This document shows positions 22,994-30,223 of a DNA stretch of 34,283 nt, one piece after another. Numbering within the stretch: the first letter of the stretch is position 1; each line of letters opens with the position of its first letter. Source of the DNA: Lachnospiraceae bacterium (GTDB taxonomy: Bacteria; Bacillota; Clostridia; Lachnospirales; Lachnospiraceae). Below the pieces are notes generated by a model that had not been told where the DNA came from, made no database searches, and worked only from the letters and a program-made list of their open reading frames with translations. The stretch is from contig JAJBUT010000185.1 in NCBI GenBank assembly GCA_020860185.1, forward strand, positions 1 to 34,283, given 5' to 3'. The position numbers were made by a program, and so were the translations under genes.

Positions 22994-24037
22994 TTATGAA
23001 AAAATCCTCCTCACCGTCAGGATATTCTTATGTGTAGCTGAAGAAACAATAATACCCTTGCTCTCATTAGCCGCGTGAACCACCTGTCCGTTTCCGATAT
23101 AAAGAGCAACATGTCCATCGTAACAGATAATATCGCCGGGCTGTGCTTCAGAGTAGCTCACCTCAGTTCCCACGCTGCGCAGAGCCGCGGAAGAATGCGG
23201 CAGAGATACACCAAAATGTGCATACACACTCATAATAAAACCGGAACAGTCCGCACCGTTCGTCAGGCTGGTTCCGCCCCAGACATAAGGATTTCCGACA
23301 AACTGAAGTGCATAATCCACGACTGCGGTACCACCGGAAACCTCTTCCTGTGTTTTTGCGTATAAATATGTCTCCTCGATCACAGCATAATCCGCTGATA
23401 CATATCCTGCTGTATCGGAAGCTGTCACATGAATCCAGCCCTCGGTATCCTCATCCAGAATCTCCAGCTGGTCTCCCTCAGAAACCAGTGTCAGGACGGA
23501 CGCCTCCAGAGACGCTTCCGACCGAACCTTGAGAGCCTGTGCCTGCACCGTCGCCACACGGATCTGAACCGATTCAATCAATTCCCTGTCTCCGACAGTA
23601 AGATACTCCGCCAGCACGTACCCGGAAACTGAACCCGATGTAATTCGGTACCATCCGTTCTCCTCCCCCTCCACGACAGCAACCGCACCATTCTCCATCC
23701 GACCAACAATCTCACCGTCAGTAGAAGCCACGCTCCGAACATTCACATAGTCGTTCACAACCGCCACGGCAATATTTGCATATTCCTGATTCTCATTCTG
23801 TTCCTCTGCCTCTACACTCTCAGCCGCCTCTGCTTTCGCTGCCCCGGCAGATTCTACGGCTGCGCGAACATCTGCCATCAGTGCGCTCCCGGTTGTGTTC
23901 TGCGAATCACTCAGAACAATGGAAAACGAGGACATCTGATTTGCTGTATCCGCTGCCAGTGCTGAAGATGCTCCCATACCAAACACCACCGTGCCTGCCA
24001 GCAGGCAGGCTGCCAGCCGGATTTTTCGTGTTCTCAT
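22994..24037 (-). CDS. Secreted SH3-domain NlpC/P60 peptidoglycan hydrolase
   Basis: 347 residues. A signal peptide (basic start, hydrophobic 7-27, cleavage near SALAAD) sends it outside. An Ala/Glu-rich linker follows, then two bacterial SH3 domains at about 90-148 (DYVNVRSVAS, GWYRI) and 158-220 (ALKVRSEASL, GWIHV). The C-terminal NlpC/P60 domain (about 235-347) has its catalytic Cys264 in GADCSGFIMS, with His309 (DGHVALYIG) and His321 (VVHAAN). Such enzymes usually cut D-Glu to diamino-acid bonds in peptidoglycan stems. It has its own sigma-A-like promoter (24096-24124) and terminator, so it is monocistronic. Genes for a class A PBP and FtsEX flank the region, consistent with a wall-remodelling role. 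Confidence 0.95.
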   Translation of the reverse strand: MRTRKIRLAACLLAGTVVFGMGASSALAADTANQMSSFSIVLSDSQNTTGSALMADVRAAVESAGAAKAEAAESVEAEEQNENQEYANIAVAVVNDYVNVRSVASTDGEIVGRMENGAVAVVEGEENGWYRITSGSVSGYVLAEYLTVGDRELIESVQIRVATVQAQALKVRSEASLEASVLTLVSEGDQLEILDEDTEGWIHVTASDTAGYVSADYAVIEETYLYAKTQEEVSGGTAVVDYALQFVGNPYVWGGTSLTNGADCSGFIMSVYAHFGVSLPHSSAALRSVGTEVSYSEAQPGDIICYDGHVALYIGNGQVVHAANESKGIIVSSATHKNILTVRRIFS

Positions 24038-24095
24038 AAACTTATCTCCTAATGTTTCAAATTATTACAAAAATGTTAAATTTATTACAAGGGAG

Positions 24096-24124
24096 ATGAT
24101 AGCATAGTCCTGCCTTCCTGTCAA
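24096..24124 (-). promoter_or_regulatory. Strong sigma-A promoter of the NlpC/P60 gene
   Basis: TTGACA (24119-24124) and TATCAT (24096-24101), minus strand, are separated by 17 bases. The leader downstream carries two copies of TTGTAATAA 20 bases apart, which could be a regulator site of WalR-like character. Confidence 0.75.
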
Positions 24125-24167
24125 GCTGTTCACAAACTTATAACATATTATTATTCCCATACACAGT

Positions 24168-26756
24168 CTACTCACCGGAAGATGTCGACGTGTCGGCATT
24201 TCCGGAAGTATCTGTTGTGTCCGCGTCCCCGGATGAGTCGGATGTCTCTGAATCTCCTGCCGTATCGGAACTGTCGGATGTTTCAGAGCTTTCGGATGTC
24301 TCGGATGTATGGACATCGCACTTCTCCGTCGGTGCCGTCGATCTCCCCGTCTCGGAATCCTTCTTAAAATACTGCGTCACCACATCCTCCTCCGGACAAT
24401 ACTCTCCGGCGACCTTACCGGAAACTGAACAGATACGCACCCGCTCGCTCCGATGCGAGGAGCAGACCGTCGTCGGCTCAGTACCTTCTGTAAAATACTC
24501 CGTCGTAACCGACGTGCAATACTTAGAAGCAAGCAGCCCGGTCGAAGTGCAGACAGAGCAGGTCACAATCCCTTCCGGTTCCTCAAACCCTATATCCTCC
24601 AGACCCTCATGAATCTGCGACATTGCCTCCCGCCAGAGATTTTTCGTAAACGTCGTTGAGGAAAGTTCCGAGTTGTCGTCATACCCACCCCAGACAGCAC
24701 AGGTATAATAGGGCGTATATCCCGCGAACCAGGATGCGCGGGTGGAAGACGTCGTACCGGTCTTTCCGGCAATGGACATGCCGGAGAATCCGGCCAGCGT
24801 ACCGGTACCCGAGTCCACTACATCCTCCATCGCGGATGTCAGAAGGAAAGCCGTCGTTTCCTGAATCACCCGATGTGTTTCGGGAGTCCTGTCAATCAGA
24901 ACATTTCCGTCATAATCCAGAATCTTCGTATATAAAATCGGTTCATGGTAGACACCGCCGTTGGCGATCGCCGCATAAGCTGCCGTCAGTTCCAGATTTG
25001 TCACGCCATCCGTAATGCCGCCCAACGGAAGTGCCTCTACCTCATCCTCATCTGTAAGCGTTGTAATCCCGAAATCCAACGCCGACTGATAGCACTCTGC
25101 GATGGTCAACTCACGGCTTGTCTTAATCGCGATCACATTGATGGAATCCTTAATCGCCTTTCGGATCGTAACCGTTCCCCGGTATTTCCCGTCGGCATTA
25201 TTCACAGTCTTTCCGTTTGCATATGTGATTTCTTCATCCACCATCGTTGTCGCAAGTGTGATCAGCCCCTGATCCAATGCCGGAGCATAGGTTGTCAATA
25301 TCTTGAATGTAGACCCCGGCTGCGCCGTCGTATCCGACGCACGGTTTAAAGTCTTACTTGCCGTCTTTTCACCTCTTCCGCCGACCAGCGCTTTCACCTC
25401 CCCGGTACTCTGGTCAATTACCGTCATAGAAGCCTGCGGCTGAACCGTATAGGTGACATTCTCAGCCAGCACGGTACCACCTCCCAGTAAAATCGCCTCA
25501 CGATATTCATCGATTGCCTCCATCGCCTCCTCCTCACTGCTGAAATTCAGAGAATATATACTCTTTTCCGCCTTCAGCCAGGTCAGCATCGTCTGTTCGC
25601 TGTAATTTTCCACGGAACCGTCATCTGTCTGGATTGTCAGCTCATAGGAAAACGAAACCTCTTCTGAAATATCATAATTAGAGTTATCATTTATGACATC
25701 ATCACAGATCTCCTGAATCTCCGGATCCTGCGTCGAATAGATGGTCAGGCCACCGCTGTACAGCGCAGTGTAAGCCTGCGACTCCGTATAACCCAATTCT
25801 GTCTGAAGATCCTCGATCACCTGTTCCGTCAGAGCATCTACAAAATAGGAAGTCACATTCGTCGTATCACTCTCATAAACAACATTGTGCTCGCTGATTC
25901 TTGCATAAACGTCATCCGCTATCGCCTCCTCATACTCCTCCTGCGTGATATAACCCTGCTCCATCATATTCTGTAAAACCTTCTCCTGCCGTTCACGATT
26001 GTTCTCCGGATAAGAGATCGGATTATATTTCGAAGGATTCTGTGTGATCGCCGCGATCACGGCACACTCCGACAGGGTCAGTTCGGAAACATCCTTTCCA
26101 AAATAACGGTTGGAGGCCGCCTGCACACCCAGCGTATTCTGTCCCAGATTGATCGTATTCAGATAATTCTCCATGATCCAGTCCTTGGATACTTCTTTTT
26201 CAAGTTCAATCGCAAGATACTGCTCCTGCAGCTTTCTTTTGATACTCTCCTCCGTCGTTTCAGAGGTCCATCCTTCAAAGACATTATTCTTCAGCAACTG
26301 CTGTGTGATCGTACTGGCGCCTTCGCTGAGTGAACCCGACAAAACCGTGTTCACACCGGCCCGCGCGATCCCCTGCAGATCTATGCCATTGTGCTCATAG
26401 AAACGCTCATCCTCAATAGCTACGAAAGCATGCTGAAGGTTCTCAGGGATCTCATCCAGCGTCACATACACGCGGTTGGAGCCGCTGGAGACCAGCTGTG
26501 CCGTTACATTTCCATCTGCATCATAAACCGTAGACATATAACCGGTTGGCGTGGCGTCAACCGCACTGATATCAGGTGCCTCTTCCAGAATCTCCTGCAC
26601 ATACTCATAAGCCCAATGTACTCCGTATCCCGCCGCACCGACCGCAAGAATCAGCACAATCAGAAAAACCGTCGCTTTAATCCTGTTGCCAACCCAAAGA
26701 CCGCGTGGTATCAACAGATCCTTTTTTCGCTTTACCGCTTTTCTGCCATAGTTCAT
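24168..26756 (-). CDS. Class A penicillin-binding protein (PBP1A-like glycosyltransferase/transpeptidase)
   Basis: 862 residues. A basic cytoplasmic tail is followed by one membrane segment (about 28-47). The GT51 glycosyltransferase domain spans about 75-260, with catalytic Glu115 in AIEDERFYEHNG and the GASTITQQL motif. The transpeptidase domain has the active-site Ser482-Lys485 in QPGSTFKI, the SIN motif (538-540) and KTGT (665-668). A Cys-rich stretch near 750-820 (CSVCTST, CSSH, CSVSGKVAGEYC) precedes a 45-residue low-complexity tail of Ser, Thr, Asp, Glu and Gly. It polymerises and cross-links peptidoglycan. GGAGG precedes the start. Its promoter overlaps that of yigZ, divergently. Confidence 0.96.
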   Translation of the reverse strand: MNYGRKAVKRKKDLLIPRGLWVGNRIKATVFLIVLILAVGAAGYGVHWAYEYVQEILEEAPDISAVDATPTGYMSTVYDADGNVTAQLVSSGSNRVYVTLDEIPENLQHAFVAIEDERFYEHNGIDLQGIARAGVNTVLSGSLSEGASTITQQLLKNNVFEGWTSETTEESIKRKLQEQYLAIELEKEVSKDWIMENYLNTINLGQNTLGVQAASNRYFGKDVSELTLSECAVIAAITQNPSKYNPISYPENNRERQEKVLQNMMEQGYITQEEYEEAIADDVYARISEHNVVYESDTTNVTSYFVDALTEQVIEDLQTELGYTESQAYTALYSGGLTIYSTQDPEIQEICDDVINDNSNYDISEEVSFSYELTIQTDDGSVENYSEQTMLTWLKAEKSIYSLNFSSEEEAMEAIDEYREAILLGGGTVLAENVTYTVQPQASMTVIDQSTGEVKALVGGRGEKTASKTLNRASDTTAQPGSTFKILTTYAPALDQGLITLATTMVDEEITYANGKTVNNADGKYRGTVTIRKAIKDSINVIAIKTSRELTIAECYQSALDFGITTLTDEDEVEALPLGGITDGVTNLELTAAYAAIANGGVYHEPILYTKILDYDGNVLIDRTPETHRVIQETTAFLLTSAMEDVVDSGTGTLAGFSGMSIAGKTGTTSSTRASWFAGYTPYYTCAVWGGYDDNSELSSTTFTKNLWREAMSQIHEGLEDIGFEEPEGIVTCSVCTSTGLLASKYCTSVTTEYFTEGTEPTTVCSSHRSERVRICSVSGKVAGEYCPEEDVVTQYFKKDSETGRSTAPTEKCDVHTSETSESSETSDSSDTAGDSETSDSSGDADTTDTSGNADTSTSSGE

Positions 26757-26780
26757 AGTAAGCCTCCATGCATTAAGATG

Positions 26781-26810
26781 TTTACTATTTTACCATTAAT
26801 ATGCTATAAT
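26781..26810 (+). promoter_or_regulatory. Promoter of yigZ-cvfB
   Basis: TTTACT (26781-26786) and a perfect TATAAT (26805-26810) are 18 bases apart on the plus strand. The leader to the yigZ start is about 115 bases. Confidence 0.65.
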
Positions 26811-26815
26811 GGCAA
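26787..26815 (-). promoter_or_regulatory. Promoter of the class A PBP gene, overlapping the divergent yigZ promoter
   Basis: On the minus strand TTGCCA (26810-26815) and TAAAAT (26787-26792) are 17 bases apart. The whole promoter lies inside the plus-strand promoter, so polymerases would compete. Confidence 0.6.
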
Positions 26816-26929
26816 GGCAATGGATACACACCCCACCGGTTCTTCCCCGCGAAAAACCAGAATACAAAATACCTGTTCACTTTTTTTATCAAAAAACCCA
26901 GGCAGCAGCACAGCGGAAAGGAGCGATCC

Positions 26930-27574
26930 ATGCCATATAAAACTGTCCACATCGGCGGGCAGGGAGAGATTGAAGAAAAAAAATCACGTTTTATCGCCAC
27001 TGTCCGTCCGATTTCCTCGGAAAATGAAGCACTGGATTTTCTGGCAGCCATGAAGAAAAAATATTGGGACGCACGGCATAACTGCTATGCCTACACGATT
27101 GGCAGCCGCTTTGAACTGCAGCGGTGCAGTGACGACGGCGAACCAAACGGCACCGCCGGCAGACCCATCCTCAGCGTACTTCTGAATGAAGAGATTCATA
27201 ACTGCATTGTGGTCGTCACACGATATTTCGGCGGCACACTTCTCGGAACCGGCGGACTTGTTCGCGCCTATCAGGCGGCCACGCAGGCCGGTCTGGCGGC
27301 CAGTGTGATCATCACACGGCAAAACGGACGAAAACTGACGATTTACACAGACTACAACCATATCGGCCGGCTGCAGTTTCTCATGATGAACGAACACATT
27401 CCCATCCTTGAAAGTCGTTATACCAATGCTGTGGAGATAGATTTGATTGTGCCGGAAAACAGAGTTGTGAGTTTCCTGGATCAAGTGACAGAAACCACCC
27501 GGGGAACAGCAGCCGTTGAGCCCGGCCATCCGGTAGAATACGCGGACATTGACGGAGATGTTGTTGTATTCTGA
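26930..27574 (+). CDS. yigZ: YigZ/IMPACT-family protein
   Basis: 214 residues. The N-terminal IMPACT domain is recognised by EIEEKKSRFIATVRPI, DARHNCYAYTIG, SDDGEPNGTAGRPIL and VVVTRYFGGTLLGTGGLVRAY. A smaller C-terminal ferredoxin-like domain (DUF1949 type) follows from about 135. The biochemical function of bacterial YigZ is not settled; eukaryotic IMPACT relatives modulate translation through GCN1. It is preceded by AAAGGAG and its own promoter. cvfB follows 28 bases later on the same strand. YigZ and CvfB are both linked to RNA or translation, which fits an operon of related function. Confidence 0.94.
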   Translation: MPYKTVHIGGQGEIEEKKSRFIATVRPISSENEALDFLAAMKKKYWDARHNCYAYTIGSRFELQRCSDDGEPNGTAGRPILSVLLNEEIHNCIVVVTRYFGGTLLGTGGLVRAYQAATQAGLAASVIITRQNGRKLTIYTDYNHIGRLQFLMMNEHIPILESRYTNAVEIDLIVPENRVVSFLDQVTETTRGTAAVEPGHPVEYADIDGDVVVF

Positions 27575-27602
27575 CAAATAAACCCGAAACGGAGATACCC
27601 CC

Positions 27603-28439
27603 ATGAAATTAGGAGAAATACAGACATTAACCGTTGTAAAACAGGTAGACTTCGGTGTCTATCTCGCAGAGCATCCCGAGGATGAGACCCGGGTATTACT
27701 GCCCGCAAAACAGGTTCCCGAAGGCACTCACACGAATGATCAGCTGCGGGTCTTTCTATACAAAGACTCCAAAGATCGTCTGATCGCTACCACCCGAGAA
27801 CCACGGCTGACCATCGGCTCTTTTGCGGCCTTGCGTGTAGCACAGGTAACCCGCATCGGTGCCTTTCTGGACTGGGGACTGGAAAAAGATCTTTTCCTTC
27901 CCTACAAGGAACAACTCCGGAAGGTACACGAAGGCGACGAAATCCTGGTAACCTTATATATCGACAAAAGCAACCGTCTCTGTGCAACCATGGAGGGACT
28001 GTACCATCTGCTTCACACCGACTCTCCCTATCACAAGGGAGATGCCGTGGCTGCGCGCATTTACGAATTCAGCGATAATTTCGGCATCTTTGCAGCAGTG
28101 GATGACCGCTACTCCGCCATGATCCCGTCACACGAAAATATAGCCGGCCTTCAGATCGGCGACCTCATCCACGCAACTGTCACAAACGTAAAAAAAGATG
28201 GTAAGCTGGATCTCACCATCAGAGAAAAAGCATATATTCAGATGAACACCGATGCCGAAGCGGTGCTGCAGTTGATCAAAGAATATGGAGGTCTCCTTCC
28301 TTTCAATGATAAGGCTTCACCTGAAATCATCAAAAAGGAAGCATACATGAGCAAAAATGCGTTTAAACGCGCCGTGGGGCATCTTTATAAAGAAAGGAAA
28401 ATCGAATTTACAGGAAACGGAATACGGCTGCTCGACTAA
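27603..28439 (+). CDS. cvfB: CvfB-like S1 RNA-binding protein
   Basis: 278 residues, the usual CvfB/YitL length. Three S1-like OB folds are visible: about 3-62 (VVKQVDFGVYLA), 70-130 (VAQVTRIGAFLDWGLEKDLFLP) and 150-210 (AARIYEFSDNFGIFAA, VTNVKKDGKLDLTIR). The C-terminal 65 residues form the winged-helix domain (EIIKKEAYMSKNAFKRAVGHLYKE). CvfB binds RNA and influences virulence gene expression in Staphylococcus; the enzymatic role, if any, is unknown. GGAG lies upstream, and the gene is second in the yigZ operon. Confidence 0.93.
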   Translation: MKLGEIQTLTVVKQVDFGVYLAEHPEDETRVLLPAKQVPEGTHTNDQLRVFLYKDSKDRLIATTREPRLTIGSFAALRVAQVTRIGAFLDWGLEKDLFLPYKEQLRKVHEGDEILVTLYIDKSNRLCATMEGLYHLLHTDSPYHKGDAVAARIYEFSDNFGIFAAVDDRYSAMIPSHENIAGLQIGDLIHATVTNVKKDGKLDLTIREKAYIQMNTDAEAVLQLIKEYGGLLPFNDKASPEIIKKEAYMSKNAFKRAVGHLYKERKIEFTGNGIRLLD

Positions 28440-28458
28440 GCTTCCTGTTCTGACCGAC

Positions 28459-28482
28459 AGCCATTCATGAAAATGAATGGCT
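28459..28482 (+). terminator. Hairpin after cvfB
   Basis: AGCCATTCAT (28459-28468) and ATGAATGGCT (28473-28482) make a perfect 10-bp stem closed by a GAAA tetraloop, 19 bases after the cvfB stop. The T-tract is poor. Confidence 0.6.
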
Positions 28483-28572
28483 GATACCTTTGATAAATGA
28501 ATCTCATCTGTTCAGAAATCTATAAACGTATACAAAGGCAACATTATGACGACTCAGTTTACGGATACAGTC

Positions 28573-28938
28573 TCATTCACTCAGACATGACCGAACCGCC
28601 TCCAGAACCATTTCCGCAGAAAATGGTTTAAAAATATATTCTCTTGCTCCGTGCTGCAACGCCTCTGTCACAAACTCCTTCAAACTGACGGAAGAACACA
28701 TAATCACATTGGCTCCCACATCCGCTGCCCGAATCTCTGCCAACGCCTGTATACCGTTCACCTCCGGCATGACAACACCCATCAAAACCAAATCCGGTTT
28801 CCAATCCAGATATCCGCGAACAGCATCCGCTCCATTCCCCACCTCACCAATAATCTGATATCCCTCACCGGTCAGAATATCCGCCAACAGCCGCCTCACA
28901 AACACGGAATCATCTGCGAGTAATATTTTCTTTTTCAT
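28573..28938 (-). CDS. Stand-alone CheY-like receiver domain lacking the phospho-acceptor Asp
   Basis: 121 residues from the ATG at 28938, with GGGAG upstream. This is exactly one receiver domain with no output domain. The acidic pair is present (Asp9, Asp10 in LLADDS), the switch Ser is in MCSSVS, and the conserved Lys104 is in FKPF. The phospho-acceptor position in the usual LMD-VVMPEVNG context is Gly54 (LMGVVMPEVNG), a one-base change from GAT to GGT. It therefore cannot be phosphorylated in the usual way. It might act in a phosphorylation-independent manner, or be decaying, or the base could be an error. No histidine kinase or chemotaxis gene is in the window. It has a consensus promoter at 29057-29085. 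Confidence 0.9.
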   Translation of the reverse strand: MKKKILLADDSVFVRRLLADILTGEGYQIIGEVGNGADAVRGYLDWKPDLVLMGVVMPEVNGIQALAEIRAADVGANVIMCSSVSLKEFVTEALQHGAREYIFKPFSAEMVLEAVRSCLSE

Positions 28939-29056
28939 AACTTCTACTTCTCCCTCGCGCAATCCCCTTTAAAACCCCCGAATGCGGCGTCCTGAGAACA
29001 GATCTGCAAACCTCCGTTTTCAAAACAACGCCTAAAGTATGCGCCAGTTTTCTCTT

Positions 29057-29085
29057 ATTGTATAGCCGGTATTCTCTTTTGTCAA
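29057..29085 (-). promoter_or_regulatory. Sigma-A promoter of the receiver gene
   Basis: On the minus strand TTGACA (29080-29085) and TACAAT (29057-29062) are 17 bases apart. The -35 overlaps the stop codon of the phosphatase gene. The leader is about 110 bases long. Confidence 0.75.
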
Positions 29086-29546
29086 TTTCCCTTTCCCCGA
29101 AATATATACCGTAACAATCCACAACATCCTGCCATCACATCATGAAATGTCGCCTCAAAATCTCCAGTATACCACGGATCCGCAACATCCCGGCCTTCTC
29201 CGGTAAAATCAGACAGCCTGTATATCTTCTCCTCCGGATCACCACCCGCGATACGATTCATATTGCAAATATTCTCTCTGTCCATGCCAATCAGATAATC
29301 ATATCTGTCATAATCTTTTCTCGTCATCTGAATCGCATAGTGAGGAATCAACGGAATCTTCTCCTCCCTCAGCTTTCGTTCCGTACCATAATGGGGCGGA
29401 TTGCCGATTTCTTCCCGGCTGGTCGCCGCGGATTCAATCTGAAACTGATCCGCAAGTCCGGCAGTTTCCACCAGATATGAAAAAACACTCTGAGCCATGG
29501 GGCTGCGACAGATATTGCCGTGGCAGACAAACAATACTTTTATCAT
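29082..29546 (-). CDS. Low-molecular-weight protein-tyrosine phosphatase
   Basis: 154 residues. The catalytic loop CHGNICRS (nucleophile Cys8, Arg14) lies near the N-terminus after a beta-strand. The general acid is Asp123 in DPWYTGDF, as in LMW-PTP enzymes. The length matches eukaryotic-type or YfkJ-type members. It removes phosphate from tyrosine (or arginine, in some relatives) in proteins. A DRYDYLIGMDREN segment supports the family. The ribosome binding site AAAGGAA precedes the start. It is the last clearly chromosomal gene before the integrated element, whose left end lies about 130 bases upstream of it. Confidence 0.95.
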   Translation of the reverse strand: MIKVLFVCHGNICRSPMAQSVFSYLVETAGLADQFQIESAATSREEIGNPPHYGTERKLREEKIPLIPHYAIQMTRKDYDRYDYLIGMDRENICNMNRIAGGDPEEKIYRLSDFTGEGRDVADPWYTGDFEATFHDVMAGCCGLLRYIFRGKGN

Positions 29547-29675
29547 CTTTTTTTATTCCTTTTCAAAACCTGTTATTTCCCGAAAAACCCCCGATTTTCA
29601 ACGGTTTGCAGTGGGTTATCCTATTTTTTGTATCTTATCGGAGATTGATGTATTTTCATATGTTTTTGTCACAAA

Positions 29676-29732
29676 AAGGTGCAAAATAAGGTGCAAATTC
29701 ACTGTCTGTGCACCTCGGCCTTTTTGCACCTT
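29676..29732. repeat. Three GGTGCAAA-type sites and a hairpin at the element end
   Basis: AAGGTGCAAA occurs at 29676-29685 and 29688-29697, 12 bases apart, and inverted at 29723-29732. AGGTGCA/TGCACCT (29689-29695 with 29709-29715) also forms a hairpin followed by CGGCCTTTTT, a possible plus-strand terminator. These may be integrase arm-type or attachment sites. The rest of 29547-29883 holds the integrase-tail relic and the promoter of the 79-aa gene; nothing else is seen. Confidence 0.5.
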
Positions 29733-29772
29733 TCATGATCACACATCAAAAATCTGAATTCAGAATACCATA

Positions 29773-29811
29773 TTATCCCTCGTTTGCCAACCATTTTACC
29801 TCATCACTGGC
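29773..29811 (-). pseudogene. Relic of a second integrase 3' end
   Basis: Read on the minus strand these 39 bases encode ASDEVKWLANEG and a stop. The intact integrase ends ASEEVKRLESEG and a stop, 8 of 12 residues identical. Similarity continues past the stop (AGAATAC, ATAT, ATCC) and to a GCACCTCG-plus-T-run terminator half. No upstream integrase coding remains. It marks a former or tandem insertion of a related element. Confidence 0.65.
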
Positions 29812-29813
29812 AC

Positions 29814-29842
29814 TTGATAACGAGCACCTTTTGTGCTATCTT
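29814..29842 (+). promoter_or_regulatory. Promoter with internal palindrome upstream of the 79-aa gene
   Basis: TTGATA (29814-29819) and TATCTT (29837-29842) are 17 bases apart. The spacer holds AGCAC-CTTTT-GTGCT (29823-29837), a perfect inverted repeat placed like an operator. Confidence 0.6.
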
Positions 29843-29883
29843 ATAAATAGTCATATGGTTGTAATGAGAGAGGAGGTTTTCTT

Positions 29884-30123
29884 ATGAGTACCATTGATGC
29901 TGCTGTTTCCATGATGCAGAGAATGTCAGAAGCCGGCCGGGTAAAAGTACTGGATTATATAAGATTAATCTATAGCGCAGATACGGCACCGAGCCCATTT
30001 GAACCGTTATCTGCCGATGAAATTATGAAGAAACTTGCAGTCGGCCGCGCACAGAACGAAGCCGGCGAGGGCATACCGTTTGATGAAGCAATGAAAACCT
30101 TTTTGCCGGAACGCACAACCTGA
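29884..30123 (+). CDS. Small 79-residue protein, antitoxin-like
   Basis: 79 residues, preceded by a strong GAGGAGG site 6 bases from the ATG, by a promoter with an operator-like palindrome, and followed by a good terminator (30139-30177). It is therefore a real, separately transcribed gene. The N-terminal half is helical (IDAAVSMMQRMSEAGRVKVLDYI). The C-terminal half (LSADEIMKKLAVGRAQNEAGEGIPFDEAMKTF) has the look of short RelB/Phd-like antitoxins, which often end with an 'eG...dfdEAm' segment. No toxin gene follows. It is placed between the integrase-tail relic and the integrase, convergent to the integrase. It could be an orphan antitoxin or autoregulator of the element; function is not known. 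Confidence 0.75.
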   Translation: MSTIDAAVSMMQRMSEAGRVKVLDYIRLIYSADTAPSPFEPLSADEIMKKLAVGRAQNEAGEGIPFDEAMKTFLPERTT

Positions 30124-30138
30124 AATAAAAGTGAAAAA

Positions 30139-30177
30139 ATCGAGGTGCTTTTTATTATCTGCACCTCGATATTTTTT
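30139..30177 (+). terminator. Rho-independent terminator of the 79-aa gene
   Basis: ATCGAGGTGC (30139-30148) and GCACCTCGAT (30161-30170) form a 10-bp stem followed by ATTTTTT. It lies between the convergent 79-aa and integrase genes. Confidence 0.85.
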
Positions 30178-30223
30178 GTTCTCTCGAAACATTACAGCTT
30201 GCAATTCGATCTTAGAATACATA

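Noticed and set aside
24180-24320. Coding-like tandem repeats at the 3' end of the PBP gene as a separate repeat element
   Set aside because: They encode the Ser/Thr/Asp/Glu-rich C-terminal tail of the PBP, a common low-complexity feature in such proteins.
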